Below, one piece after another: positions 48,973 to 59,870 of a DNA stretch of 64,000 nucleotides. Source of the stretch: Rotaria sp. Silwood1 (taxonomy: Eukaryota > Rotifera > Eurotatoria > Philodinida > Philodinidae); the NCBI GenBank assembly GCA_905250075.1, contig CAJNOP010000087.1:184819-248818 (forward strand), written 5' to 3'. The notes under the pieces are model-generated. The model was not told the origin of the DNA, searched no databases, and worked only from the letters and a program-made list of their open reading frames with translations. Both the position numbers and the translations under genes were made by a program. Numbering within the stretch: position 1 is the first letter of the stretch; the number at the start of each line of letters is the position of its first letter.

Positions 48973-49735
48973 ACTGCCAGCTCAAATAAGTTTTCTACAA
49001 ATGCGAATCTCGCAATAGAAACTTTCGTTTCACAAGAGCAGAATGATGCCAATTTCGAGCCTATTCATCGAACGAATTCATCGTCAACGTAATCGATTTT
49101 TTTCTTGTGAACAAGAATTAAACAGTCACATTAGCTTGTGTCTGATGTTGCCACGCAATGACAGAAAGATTAACTTTTAAAGTTTTAGAAATATTGTCCA
49201 TTTTTTTTTATGACTCATTAAATAATGAAGAAAAAATAGAAATATCCGTTTTTCCAGTAATTTTCGAACAGTTTTAGGCATTTTATCAGTTTATTTGTCA
49301 TATCTTATGACTGTTTCTTGTTCATGTCTAGTTATATCTATGGAATAGAGAAAATATTAGTCCGACTATCATAGTGGGCAAATACTTTAATCATTCAATA
49401 CTCATTTTCATACAGAGGATGTTGCTTTGTTGAACCGAAAAACTGTTTTACATGAAGAAGCACCAACGAGTAGATCTGGTTAACTCTCATTAGTAGTTGA
49501 TTGGGATTGTTAACATTTTCTGCACGATCCGAAATAAACAATCAAGAGATATTAATCTCTAACAAGCATGCCAAGTCAAATGAGTTTCGGAACCATGAAA
49601 GCTACAATCATTATGAACTTTTTTCATTTATTTTCAAAAAACTTGAAACAAAAAGATAATAAAATGTTCTAGGATGCGAAAATTTTTTTTGAGATTAAAT
49701 TGTATCTCGATATCAATAGAACGTTTTTATTATGT
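48973..49735. other. Intergenic stretch, no gene seen
   Basis: AT-rich sequence between the hAT element and the secreted-peptide gene. No motif was recognised. Confidence 0.55.
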
Positions 49736-49966
49736 TCACTGACAGCAAAAACCTACGTGACCCGAGCATGTACAGCCACAGTTTGTATTGTATCCATGGC
49801 TACAGAAACCACAGCACATTGGGTGTTCTGGTGTCGTCGTTTCTTCATGGTCTGTTGGATCAATTCCAGAAGTATCATCCATATCCCCAATCGCAGCACC
49901 TCGAAGTGAATCGAAAGAAACCATCAACATAAAGAAAAGCCATGTGGTTGTCAATATCTTCTTCAT
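49736..49966 (-). CDS. Small secreted cysteine-rich peptide precursor, 76 aa
   Basis: Single coding exon starting ATG at 49966. The product has a predicted signal peptide (MKKILTTTWLFFMLMVSFDS), an acidic middle segment (GDMDDTSGIDPTDHEETTT) and a C-terminal Cys-rich module, CCGFCSHGYNTNCGCTCSGH then VGFCCQ. That gives eight cysteines in the order CC-C-C-C-C-CC, suited to four disulfides. The layout of signal, propeptide and Cys-rich mature peptide is typical of secreted defence, signalling or venom-like peptides, but no family is recognised and the function is unknown. A probable 5' UTR intron (49982-50033, GTAAGT to TTTAG) and a TATATAAG box upstream support expression. Confidence 0.7.
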   Translation of the reverse strand: MKKILTTTWLFFMLMVSFDSLRGAAIGDMDDTSGIDPTDHEETTTPEHPMCCGFCSHGYNTNCGCTCSGHVGFCCQ

Positions 49967-50107
49967 TCTTTTTTTTTCGTCCTAAATTAAAAGGGCAGTA
50001 ACAAATTTCACTAACGATCAAGTAATAACTTACTTTTTTCTAGTGTAGTGTAAGCTATATGGAAGAAAACTTGAGACTTGAATAATTTCTCTTCTGGAGA
50101 TGCTTTG

Positions 50108-50115
50108 CTTATATA
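50108..50115 (-). promoter_or_regulatory. TATA box of the Cys-rich peptide gene
   Basis: TATATAAG on the minus strand, 142 bp upstream of the start codon. With the 52 bp UTR intron removed, it would give a leader of about 60 nt. Confidence 0.4.
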
Positions 50116-50320
50116 GGATATGACAAAAAAACGGTGTTGACAACGCATTGACTCATTTTTGTTTCCGAGTCATGGTGAATTTTTACCTTTTGACTATATT
50201 GTGCTTGTTTAGTGGAAGGCAGAATGAGGATAAAGTAAAACATTGGATGGTGTAGAACGTTTTCTGTGTTGCCAGTTAGTCACATAATAATCCATTAATG
50301 AAGAAGCTTGATATGAACAC

Positions 50321-50632
50321 TTGCCAACAAATGAGTTCTATTTTTATACTTTTTACAGTGTCGATACGCATGTCACCAAAAAGAAACAAAACAAAATCGA
50401 TTTCGATCAAGCCCATTTACCTGTTTACTCATACAAGAAAGAGATGGAGCAAATAATGCGTGGAAGAATCGAACAGAAAGAAATGCAATCGACGTCACTA
50501 TTTATGACACCAAGCATTGTTTCTTTCATCTGTATGACAGAGATTGAAGACGTACAGCACGTTTCGAAAGGCTTTAAACAGAAAGATTTTTTTCTGAGCA
50601 CACATGTTCATGAAATCCATGTGTATACCAGA
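50321..50632 (+). other. Open frame ending at a telomere-like tract
   Basis: An open frame reads DFDQAHLPVYSYKKEMEQIM and continues to about 50632, where it runs into GGGTGTGGGG. It has no ATG start and no family I recognise. It may be another truncated gene piece or chance. Confidence 0.2.
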
Positions 50633-50787
50633 AGGGTGTGGGGGTGCGGGGTTGGGTGTGGGTTCGGTGTGGGTGTCGTATGGGTGTGGGTGTGGGTCTT
50701 CTATTCACACACACCCACACCCTCAAAGGTGTAGGTTCATCTGTTTTTCTCACGAAAACCCATATCAGCATCCATACCCATACCCTC
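50633..50787. repeat. Telomere-like GGGTGT/ACACCC foldback, copy 8
   Basis: The longest G-rich arm in the window (AGGGTGTGGGGGTGCGGGGT continuing to GGGTGTGGGTGTGGGTCTT at 50699), a spacer of only a few bases, then ACACACACCCACACCCTC. A second weaker pair (AAGGTGTAGG with CATACCCATACCCTC) follows up to 50787. Confidence 0.85.
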
Positions 50788-50864
50788 AATGTGTTAAACT
50801 ATACAAAGATATCATGTTAGGCACACGTGATATAAAATAGTATCTTTTTTCACAATTTTAATCA

Positions 50865-52172
50865 TTAATCTGTTTCTAAAAAGTATTTATGTACGTCAGT
50901 ATACCAAATACGATCTCTATACGTGTTCAGTTTATAACATAATTCACAAAAACGAACTGGTTCCAAATCGCGACCTAAATATCGTGTTTCATACTTCATT
51001 CTCCATTTATGATACTTTTCATACTCATTCTGATTTGCTCCCACGTCCTTCAAATGCTTAGCAAGCGTTTGAGGATCACTATAATCTTTTGCATAAATAA
51101 ATGAATTAGGAGGCGCAATTCGTTCATAACTTCGACGTTTTGGACCAAAAACAATAGGTATTGTGCCATGAGATAATGATCGCCAAAACTTCTCAGTAAT
51201 ATAATCGCGTCTCAATGTAGTCGATTCAAATGCTAAGTAAAACTTTGACGTAGAAAGTTTTTCAAGTTCACATTGAGAACGACGAGCACACATATAAGAA
51301 TCGCTTGTTTGATTGGTGACACATTTTCCAAAGGCAGAGATGGGAAAATATTTTTTGAGTTGTTCATAGTACTGTAGCCGTTTCTTTGAATTGCAATTAC
51401 CGACGAACCTTAAATTACTCAGTAAATTATACTATTGGTTTTTACGATGCTATCAAAATAATCATATTACTTACCAAAGAGCTTCGTTGCGTCTTTTTAT
51501 GTGATTTTCATTAATCCATTTTGTGAATGCTGCCTGACTCATCGTCTCATTTCTCACAAAGGTAATTCCATAAGTTGCGATACTAACTTCTGAATCCAAA
51601 CGATAACTAATTGTCCAGTTAAATAGATATTTATTATAGATCGGTGACGGTGGATAGGGTTCATCGTGCCATAGCAACCATATTTGATTTGGCACTCTAT
51701 ATACCCTTAGATCGGCTAATCCATTGTAATTTAAATTGCTATACAGCATCAATATAGCATCAGCTGTATAAACCAAAGAAGAATTGCATGTAAAGTGACA
51801 ATTTCGAAAGGGGCACGTTGATATGTAAACCAATGCACTATTTTTACTTTTGCAGAATTGACGATGTCTGGTGTGTTCGTAGATTAAAAAGGACGTTTTG
51901 CTACGTGGCTTCTGAAATCCGTTAGGAATTACACTCTTGAAAGGTGATCGTTTCATTAAATGTTCTTTCGATTCAAAGTATCGTAAAATACCATGCTGTG
52001 TTCTTCTATCGAACGCAAATGACACAGAGGAAGAGTCTAGTTGTCTAGGACTTTTTTCGCGTTTTCGTCGGGCTTTTGTATGAGTCATAAATAGTAAGCT
52101 GCTAATAGTTAGAAAAAGAAAAATACACCTTAGATGTTTATTAAAGTGTCGAATAGAATATGATCGAGCCAT
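50865..52172 (-). CDS. Alpha-1,3-fucosyltransferase (GT10), 413 aa, two exons
   Basis: Golgi type II enzyme that transfers fucose from GDP-fucose to GlcNAc in N-glycans or Lewis-type structures. Exon 1 is 52172-51475 and exon 2 is 51408-50865, with a 66 bp GT-AG intron; the join restores a Trp codon and gives 414 codons. A short basic tail and membrane anchor (about 13-30, LRCIFLFLTISSLLFM) precede a basic stem. The domain includes the acceptor-side segment RVPNQIWLLWHDEPYPP (W..HDEP, like the usual ESP motif) and FNWTISYRLDSEVSIATYG. After the splice come FVGNCNSKKRLQYYEQLKKY and the GT10 signature FYLAFESTTLRRDYITEKFW (289-308), then HGTIPIVFGP and APPNSFIYAKDY. All hallmarks for GDP-fucose binding are present. 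Exact linkage specificity cannot be told. Confidence 0.93.
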
Positions 52173-53075
52173 TATTGCTTATACATCACTTATATTTCAC
52201 GGCCTATTTGAATTGATACGAATTCAGTTAGTTGAAATTGATAAAGTTTTGTTTGTTAGCAAGAGATGAATTAGAGAAATATCGGCATGTGACTGATATC
52301 ATTAAGAAAGACCATATACCAATATGTGATCTAACGATGAATAATTGTAAAAATAATTATGATAAAAACGTATATAAGCTTTTTTTAAATGTAAACACTA
52401 TTTTTTGTTTCTTCCTTATGTTTACAATATTGAATAATTAAAAAAAGAGCATTTTCCAAGCCTGTTGTGAGAAGCATCCGGTTGCTTCACGAGCGGTAGA
52501 AAATTTGAGGAATATATTTTTTGTTCGTTCTGTTTTAAATCTCGAACCCCTTGACAGCCATCGGATTCCGATTAATCGTAAACTGCATCCTACCAGATAC
52601 TCACATTCGACTCTTCCAAAACGTATCGACTACGCAATACTCATTGAAGCTTCGCATTGTCGACTAGAAGAAACCAATCGAAAGAATATTATCGCTCCTC
52701 AAGTAGTGATGGGCCGAAACAACTTCGAATATTGCGAAATGATATTTTAATTATAGCGAACGAAGGAAAGAAAGAAAAAAAGCACTACGTTATACCGTCA
52801 ATTTTTTCTGCTCTCCCGGATATACGCAAGTTGATATATGTGTTTCTTTCGTTTTGTTGTAAGTTATTTTTTTCTTCCTTCTCGTAAGGCGATCAGATGC
52901 GGTATCACGTAATAACCATTGAATACAAAGGATAAACCAAACGACTATAACAAAATACAGATTTATTACGCCTGACACGGAATAACGTAATAATCGCTTT
53001 TAATGTAATGAAAAAACTTTTCATTGAATATTTCAATCTATACATTCAGAAATTAACGAAAATTAGGGGCATTCC
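52173..53075. other. Upstream region of the fucosyltransferase, no gene seen
   Basis: AT-rich, with a TGATGGGCCGAAA motif at about 52708 that recurs inverted at about 57842 (TTACGGCCCATTACTA). This may be the end of an undefined MITE family. Confidence 0.4.
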
Positions 53076-53773
53076 CAGAGCTGGGCAAGTCAAGTCGAAA
53101 ATGCCTCAAGACCAAGTCAAGTCAAGTCAAGCCTCGCTTGACTTGACTTGGTCTTGAGAAAAATTTTTTCTGATCTTCTGACTAGTTTCTAATTTCCACC
53201 ACATTAATCGTCTAAAGAGTACGGTTTTTCGAATTTTTATTGAAGAGAAATGATACGATAGTTTATCCATAAACTAATGACTAAGTAAACTAATTCATCA
53301 ATTATTTATCAGACATAAAAAAAATAATGTGAATTTTTAACCCCAGTCAAGACGTCACTTTCAATATTGAAATGGCTCATAAGAAATTTACAGATATTGT
53401 ATAAAACAATTTGTTTTTCTTTCTCTTTTTTGTTTCTGTCTGCTCTGAATATTCCACTTGGACGACATTTTGATTTCGTCCAAGTGGAATATTCAGAGCA
53501 GACAGAAATAAAAAAGAGAAAGAAAAGAAATTGTTATGTATATTTTCTGCAAATTTCTTATGTGCCATTTCAATATTGAGAGTGACCTTTTGACTGAGAT
53601 TAAAAATTTCGCTTTATTTATATACAGAAACGTTGGTTTCAGAGCTGGGTAAGTCAAGTCAAAAATGCCTCACGACTAAGTCAAGTTAGATTTGTCTTCA
53701 CTTGACTTTAAGAGTCGTCTTACCGATTTGATTCCGCTCGTGCCTTGGAAAATATCTGACTTGCCCAGCTCTG
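53076..53773. mobile_element. Non-autonomous hAT element with CAGAGCTGGGCAAGTC ends
   Basis: 698 bp element starting CAGAGCTGGGCAAGTCAAGT and ending GACTTGCCCAGCTCTG. It is flanked by GGCATTCC (53068-53075) and GGCATTCA (53774-53781), an 8 bp duplication with one mismatch. CAGNG..GGGCAA ends are typical of hAT. Near each end are CAAGTC/GACTTG pentamer-like repeats. An internal second copy of the terminal sequence begins at 53640, and a 280 bp palindrome lies in between, so the element is composite. Confidence 0.8.
53331..53610. repeat. 280 bp near-perfect palindrome inside the hAT element
   Basis: The arms pair from about 53331 (GAATTTTTAACC) to 53610, meeting at CACTTGGACGACATTTTGAT and TTCGTCCAAGTGGAATATTC around 53455-53490. 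The arms include TTTCAATATTGAAATGG and CTGTCTGCTCTGAATATTCC. This gives a long hairpin with almost no loop. Confidence 0.9.
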
Positions 53774-54124
53774 GGCATTCAGAGCTAGGTTTACCCCTCT
53801 CAACCTCTAAAAATTCTTTTCTTGTTTGATAATTTTCAAAAGTTTAAAAACGTACATTGGAATCATTGTGGACAGAAGTTTAAATCTTATCTACGACTAA
53901 GATTAAATTATCATAACATAATTTTTGTACAGTAGTATGACGCAACAAATGATTGACTTCCATACTTTACTCCATCAACTATATTATTAACGCGAAGGAT
54001 TATTCAAGTAAACAAACATATATTTCTTTAAACATTATACTGTTTATGAGAACTTTTTCAGATTACAGTTTACATAAGACTTCCGTTTTTACTTCTAGAA
54101 AAATATGCATATTTCTATAGAATC

Positions 54125-57100
54125 ATGTTATTTTCTTTACCATTGGTAAACTCAGATATAAATAAATCTCATTTAACATCAATGAATACAGATTCTTCAT
54201 CTTTATCAGTAACTAATTCAATATTAAAATCACCATCATCAACAAATGCAGCAATATCTACCTCATCATACCTTTATCAACTACACCTGGACAAATTCTT
54301 AAGCCAAAAAGAAGTTTGGTCTGGAGGTATTTTAATGTGATCAATCATGATGAATTGCATGTTGAGTGCGTCTTGTATTCATCCACCATTGTTTGTAAAT
54401 CAACGTCTACTTCGAATTGATTATATCACATACAAACTCAACATAATTCTGAATATCAGAATATAAATAAATCGATGAAATCAAAATCACAAATGCGAAC
54501 ACGTGAATCAACACCAAGATTACCATTATCAAGTGAACGATCTGTATATTTAACTAAATTAATTGCAGATTTTATCATTTATAATTATCTTCCTTTATCA
54601 ATTGTCGAAAGTCCTCAACTACAAGGAATTTTTCAAGATATGTATTCTGAAATTCGACAAAATGTTTATAATGAATTACAATTAGCACCTGGTAGGTCAT
54701 TCTATATTCATACTGATTTACAGACTGTTTTTTTCTGATATTTTAGGTATTTGTTTAACAACAGATATCTGGACATCTCAAGCTAATCAAGCTTATATGA
54801 CTGTTACGGTCCATTTTATTGATTTGAAAAATAACAAAATTAAAAATTTCGCGCCGGAAACTAGAGAATTTTCCTGAAATCATACAGCTGAACGGATAGT
54901 CGAACGATTAAATAATATATGTATCGACTGGTCAATCAGTGAGAAAATTGTTTGTTTACTTTCTGATACATATAATACCATGAGAAAGGTTGGGAAAGAT
55001 TTTGGAAAAGGTATGATTTTATTTCTATTCTTAAACTTTTGATATTTAATAATTTCTCGATAGGTTGAATTGGTTGTACTGATCATCTTATTAATTTGTC
55101 TGTGCATGATGTTGTTCGAAAACTTCATGAAGTAAAGAATATGCTGGCAACAGTGCGATATATTGTCACGTTCACTAGAGAAACTCATTTAGCAATTGAA
55201 ATGCTAAACAAATATCAAAAATCATTTGGTAGAAAAACTCACGAGGAAATATCCCCAACTGTCCAATCGCTTTTCGCTTGGTTCTATTGCCATTCGATCA
55301 GTCTTAGTGAGTAGTGAAAAAGCCTATTTTGGTTTGATTTTCTGATCTTCTATTATTGACTTATGGACATTTTACTGGATTTTTGGCCTATGTGCATGAG
55401 ATTCCATAAGAACCTGAATGATTGAATTTCGAGCTGAAATTTTGTACATAGACAGCTCTCATAGTCATTAGAAAATTCCCAAAGTTTGAGCCGGAACGAA
55501 TGCATCGTTATCGAGATACTCAGATTTTAAAAAAAAAGTCTCTTTGCGACTATGTTTCAAAACAGGGATATTTTCGACACAAGCTGATATCTGGGTAAGG
55601 GTACGTTTGTCCGGGTTCAAACTTTGGGAATTTTCTAATGACTATGAGAGCTGTCTATGTACAAAATTTCAGCTCGAAATTCAATCATTCAGGTTCTTAT
55701 GGAATCTCATGCACATAGGCCAAAAATCCAGTAAAATGTCCATAAGTCAATAATAGAAGATCAGAAAATCAAACCAAAATAGGCTTTTTCACTACTCACT
55801 AAGACTGATCGAATGGCAATAGAACCAAGCGAAAAGCGATTGGACAGTTGGGGATGTTCCCTTGTCAGATTTCATTTTATTTTAAATAGTCACGGAACTG
55901 AATTTTTTTAGGTTTTATTGAGCGACAAGTAATTTTTGATGTAAAAACGAGGTGGAATAGCACGTTCTATGTGCTTCAACGATTTATTGAAGAAAAAAGC
56001 TTGTTAGCGCAGCTCCTTTGAGGCTGAAATGTGGAACTCACGTATATTCTTCAGCTTCATTGTACTAATATGCAATATAGATAGTATAAAATCACGAATT
56101 TTTTAATTTTTTGACAGGCGCCCTTAGTTTTCGTCTTTTTTGTTGCCATTCGCTCAATATTTTTCATTTTTAACACTGCTTTTTTCTTTAATTTTACATT
56201 TTTATTATAAGAAGCATTGAATTTTATGGCGAATGAAGCTGTCATATAGATATATGTAAATGTATATCCATTATTTTAAACCTGGTCGCTAAGGTCTGTA
56301 ATGGGGGCCTGTCTGTAAGGAGTGGAGGGAATGGGGAGCCGCGAAACCTTGAACTTAAAACTTACACTCCCTATTTTCTTCGAAAATATACGTGAATTCC
56401 ACAAAATTTGCGTGACAGCATGTTTAAATGAGAGATTATTTCAAAAACAATTTATTAATGCTAAAGTTTCGAAAGTGCTACAATGGGATGGTTTAGAACA
56501 ATTATTGGTAAGATATTATTGTAAAATCAACTATGTAAAACTCTTTACTTAATTTTAGAATATATTGGAACCTTTCGAAGCAGCTACACGTAAATTAGCA
56601 TCTGATTCATCACCAACAATATCAATTGTTTTACCTGTTATTACAACTTTGATTACAAGTCTTGAATATCGAGATGCTGATTCTTCTTTTCAGAAGAAAG
56701 TCAAGGATAATTTACGTTTGAGTATCCAAGAAAGATTTGAAGAACTCTCTGGAGATAAACTAGTACGTACAGAAACGAATAGATAGATGTTATATGACAT
56801 ATTTCTTTTAGATTTTATTATGTACAGTGTCGGATTCACGTTGGAAAGATTTTTCGTTCCTTAATCGTTCATTATATCAAAGTCATAATGAAATATTAGT
56901 TGTATGAAATCAATTACAAGCATTTGATGCTAATAACCTGGCATACTTATTCTTACAGGAACAATTTAATATTTTATTTGGAAACATCTCAACTTTGTCT
57001 TAATCAGATGTTCAACGACCTGAACAAAAAAAGAGAATTTGATCTATTCGACATAATGATAACAAATAATATCATTACGCCAACAAAGAGTCGTGATGCT

Positions 57101-57347
57101 GAATTATTAATGTATGAAAATGAACGAGAAATTCATCGAAATGAAAATCCTCTCGAATGGTGAAATACTAATAAAACAAAATTTCCTATATTATCAAAAT
57201 TAGCATTCAAATATTTATGTATTACTGGTACAAGTGCACCCTCAGAAAAAATGTTTTCAACGACTGGTCACTTAACTTCGGACAGACGTTCGAGATTAAC
57301 GCCTGAAAATGCTGATATTTTGCTATTATTAAATAAAAATAGTTAAA
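54125..57347 (+). pseudogene. Decayed BED-finger hAT transposase (ZBED-like)
   Basis: Pieces of one hAT transposase lie in order on the plus strand. A Ser-rich N-terminus at 54125 is followed by a BED-type zinc finger (SLVWRYFNVINHDELHVECV with Cys pair, then LYHIQTQH) carrying a stop. Then come the helical domain (RSVYLTKLIADFIIYNYLPL, LQLAPG), the catalytic-region start GICLTTDIWTSQANQAYM, LLSDTYNTMRKVGKDFGKG, GCTDHLINLSVHDVV, then after an inserted palindrome VIFDVKTRWNSTFYVLQRF (the TRWNST motif). Further on are AATRKLASDSSPTISIVLPV and the hATC dimerisation region (NPLEW, then stop, FPILSKLAFKYLCITGTSAP, FSTTGHLTSDRRSRLTPENA). Several stops, two of them single-base Trp-to-TGA type changes, show it is dead. 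Confidence 0.85.
55251..55855. mobile_element. 605 bp foldback element inserted in the hAT pseudogene
   Basis: Inverted arms at 55251-55493 and 55611-55855, starting ATCCCCAACTGTCCAATCGC and ending with its complement, with a spacer of about 117 bp. The arms match almost perfectly. It interrupts the transposase between KSFGRK and the TRWNST segment. No clear target duplication was found, and the match fades outward (GGAAATATCCCC against GGGGATGTTCCC). Confidence 0.75.
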
Positions 57348-58147
57348 AAAAAATGTATTGTTATTGTCTGATATATTTGTACGTATTGTTGTATTTTTTT
57401 GTATTATTTATTACTATTGAACCATGGGAGCTTTGGATAAAATAAATGTATGAAATTTGAATACAGTTAATAGATTGATATAATTTAATTAAAATGTCAA
57501 TAGGATTATTACACTAGGACATACTAAAGATACGAAGAGGATAATTATACTGGCTTTCCTGATGAATTATTTTCTCACTTATTATACTACAAAAAAACAT
57601 TCGAGAAAATTTATTTCGGGATAAGAAATCAATTTCAAAAATAGTTTCTTTCGTTTTGTTCTCATATTCGACGTATATGATAACGTATGAGCGACGTAAT
57701 ACGTTCATTGCGCCGTCGATTATATACTTGTTCTTTCGTTCTGCCGTAGCTTTTACGATTATATTCGTCTATATCACGACTTTTTTTTCTGTTCTGTCGC
57801 GATTTACGACGATACGAAAATGAACGTATTACGCTTCTTACGGCTTACGGCCCATTACTATCATCAAGTGCATTTCAACCATTTCAAATCTATGGAAGTG
57901 CTGACTACTCAAAGAATAGAAAGGTATCGGAAGAAGCAGAGAAAAAACTAAAATTTTCATCGCAATTGATTGCTTAAGTTTTTTTCACTTAAATACAATA
58001 TATTTCGATTTTTCCTATTAATACAGAAGGCCTTTGCTCATAATAATGCCGGCAATACTATTTATTGTTCGGAAATTCGTCTTTTTTCTATAGAGGAAAA
58101 ACATCTCTGAGGAGCAGCATCGAAATAACTCGCATATTTTTCACGAG

Positions 58148-58240
58148 AGTGCGGGTGTGACAGCAAACGGAGATTAGACTGATACCCACATTCACACCCC
58201 ACACCCCGCACACTTATACCCACACCCACCCACACCCTCA
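58148..58240. repeat. Telomere-like GGGTGT/ACACCC foldback, copy 9
   Basis: A short G arm (AGTGCGGGTGTGACAG), a spacer of about 30 bp, then a long C-rich arm with CACCCCACACCCCGCACAC and ACCCACACCCACCCACACCC. Confidence 0.7.
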
Positions 58241-58562
58241 AAATTACACATCTATGATTAATCGTATTATGTAAACTGTCTGTTTGATTATTGCTCATAA
58301 TGTTAACGTAGCTGGAGACGACAAGAAATACTTTATATCAGAGGCTGAAAAACTTAATTCTCGCTCTACTCGGCCGAAACTCACAGAATGAATTTAATTT
58401 GCGATCTGGTTATTTATACACCAGCTCGTAAAACTATAGACTATAACTTTTTATTATCGGCAAAAAGCACTCTCTTTCCAAATGATTTTGATATACTATC
58501 CGAAATAGTGGAAGAGTGGCATGAGTCATAGACTCTACCCAGTGAGACGAAACTCTAAAAAT

Positions 58563-58735
58563 AACGCATTAAAACACGTTAATATTCGGGTAAAATGGCG
58601 TTTTAACCATAACGTAGCGTTAAGACGCATTAAGTAAACCTTAACACGTTAAAACGCGTTAAAGTTCTGCAGACTTACGCATTTTAACACGTTTATCACG
58701 CAGATTTAACTCGTTTCAGCGCGTTCAAAGCATAA
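58563..58735. repeat. Cluster of AACGCGTT-like palindromic motifs
   Basis: More than ten variants of TTAAAACGCGTTAA, TTAACACGTTAA and GCATTAAAACACGTT in about 170 bp. Similar motifs occur inside the palindromic MITE at 14697-15040 (GCGCGTTTAAACGC). Confidence 0.6.
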
Positions 58736-58987
58736 GAAGTATATTAACAGAGAAAAGTCAGTTATGAAAAAGTATTTGCACATGTAATTTTCTTAACGGA
58801 TTCTATTACCTATGGTGTTCAACATTTATTTTAAGGCTTTCGAAAGCAACCAAACACACTCAGATTAATCACCTTTTGTAGATTAGCTTCAACGAAGGAT
58901 CTTTTTTCCAATAACTTGTACGTTAATGAACACACATGTTCTCCTTTTATCTTTTTACGAGAATCAAAAGCGCTTTTTTAACGAGTG

Positions 58988-59204
58988 GCTGCCTAATTCT
59001 AGTTCGAATATAAATGAAAATTTCAAACGTACACCCCTTTTCTAACGACCAAAGCAAAAGATAAAATTTTATTTGAACTCGAATAAAATTTTATCTTTTG
59101 CTATGCTAACCTTGGAAACATGAGTGCTTCGTTTTTTATTTTCGAAAGGATTCTATGCAGTTGAGTTTTCATTTATAATCGAACTCGAATTAGGTATCTC
59201 ATGA
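58988..59204. repeat. Nested palindrome
   Basis: Outer arms TGCCTAATTCTAGTTCGAAT (58990) and TAATCGAACTCGAATTAGGT (59174 on) enclose an inner perfect hairpin, AGCAAAAGATAAAATTTTAT, TGAACTCG loop, then its complement (about 59052-59101). It is probably a small foldback element. The target site is not clear. Confidence 0.65.
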
Positions 59205-59870
59205 CTTTCTGCTTAGACAAATGAAAAAAACATTAATTAACTATGGGAGATTCAATTACAAAAATTGTGCTTTTGTGAACTTGATTTGTCTGACATCTGT
59301 TGGCATGTGTTTTAAGCTTTTAAGATTGTGATCTCCTTAGAGTAATATAGAACATCGAGAACATTGGGTCGAAATAAATTCGATATTATCTCACCACAAT
59401 TCTAAGAAAACATGTAAAGCCCGGAAAAGGTGATTTGAATGACTGTGGTTACCGTTTAAGGGAAAATATGGACACCATCGTAGAGGCACACGAAATTGTA
59501 TAACGGAAAATTCTTATTGACTAAAAGAAATCTGAGCGCATCTCACTATGTTAAATTAATCTTCAAATTATGTCAAAAATTTATGAAAAAATACTCAATT
59601 GAAAGAAAATATTTGAAAAGCATCACATACGTGGTCTAATTGACATACCTGTTGAGCAGTTTTGATCGGATTCTTTCACAGCAGAAGTTGAGTTATCCTA
59701 TAAGACTGTTCGCTTATTTTGATGGAGACATTTGATTAGACAACTCCACCATAGAGACCGCAATCCAGCGGCTTCTGTGCCGGTCGCAAGTCCGGATAAA
59801 GGAGGAGCGTTGGACGGGAGGGGTGCAGATACCACCGTCTGTAAAACGAACAAGACGACAGAAACCAACC

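Larger units (their letters stand above)
57348..59729. other. Intergenic stretch with palindromes and a telomere-like foldback
   Basis: No gene was seen. It holds a possible inverted pair (CGTAATACGTTCATT at 57692, AATGAACGTATTACG at about 57819), copy 9 of the telomere-like foldback, a cluster of AACGCGTT-like palindromes at 58563-58735 and a nested palindrome at 58988-59204. Confidence 0.5.

Noticed and set aside
49700..49985. Plus-strand open frames opposite the Cys-rich peptide gene
   Set aside because: No motifs; the minus-strand frame has a signal peptide, cysteine framework and promoter elements, so these are shadows.
50574..50840. Several overlapping open frames in the G/C-rich tract
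   Set aside because: They are translations of the GGGTGT/ACACCC repeat in different frames and encode only low-complexity Val/Gly or His/Pro runs.
52505..52887. Open frames upstream of the fucosyltransferase
   Set aside because: They are short and overlapping, without motif similarity; they may partly lie in an undefined MITE.
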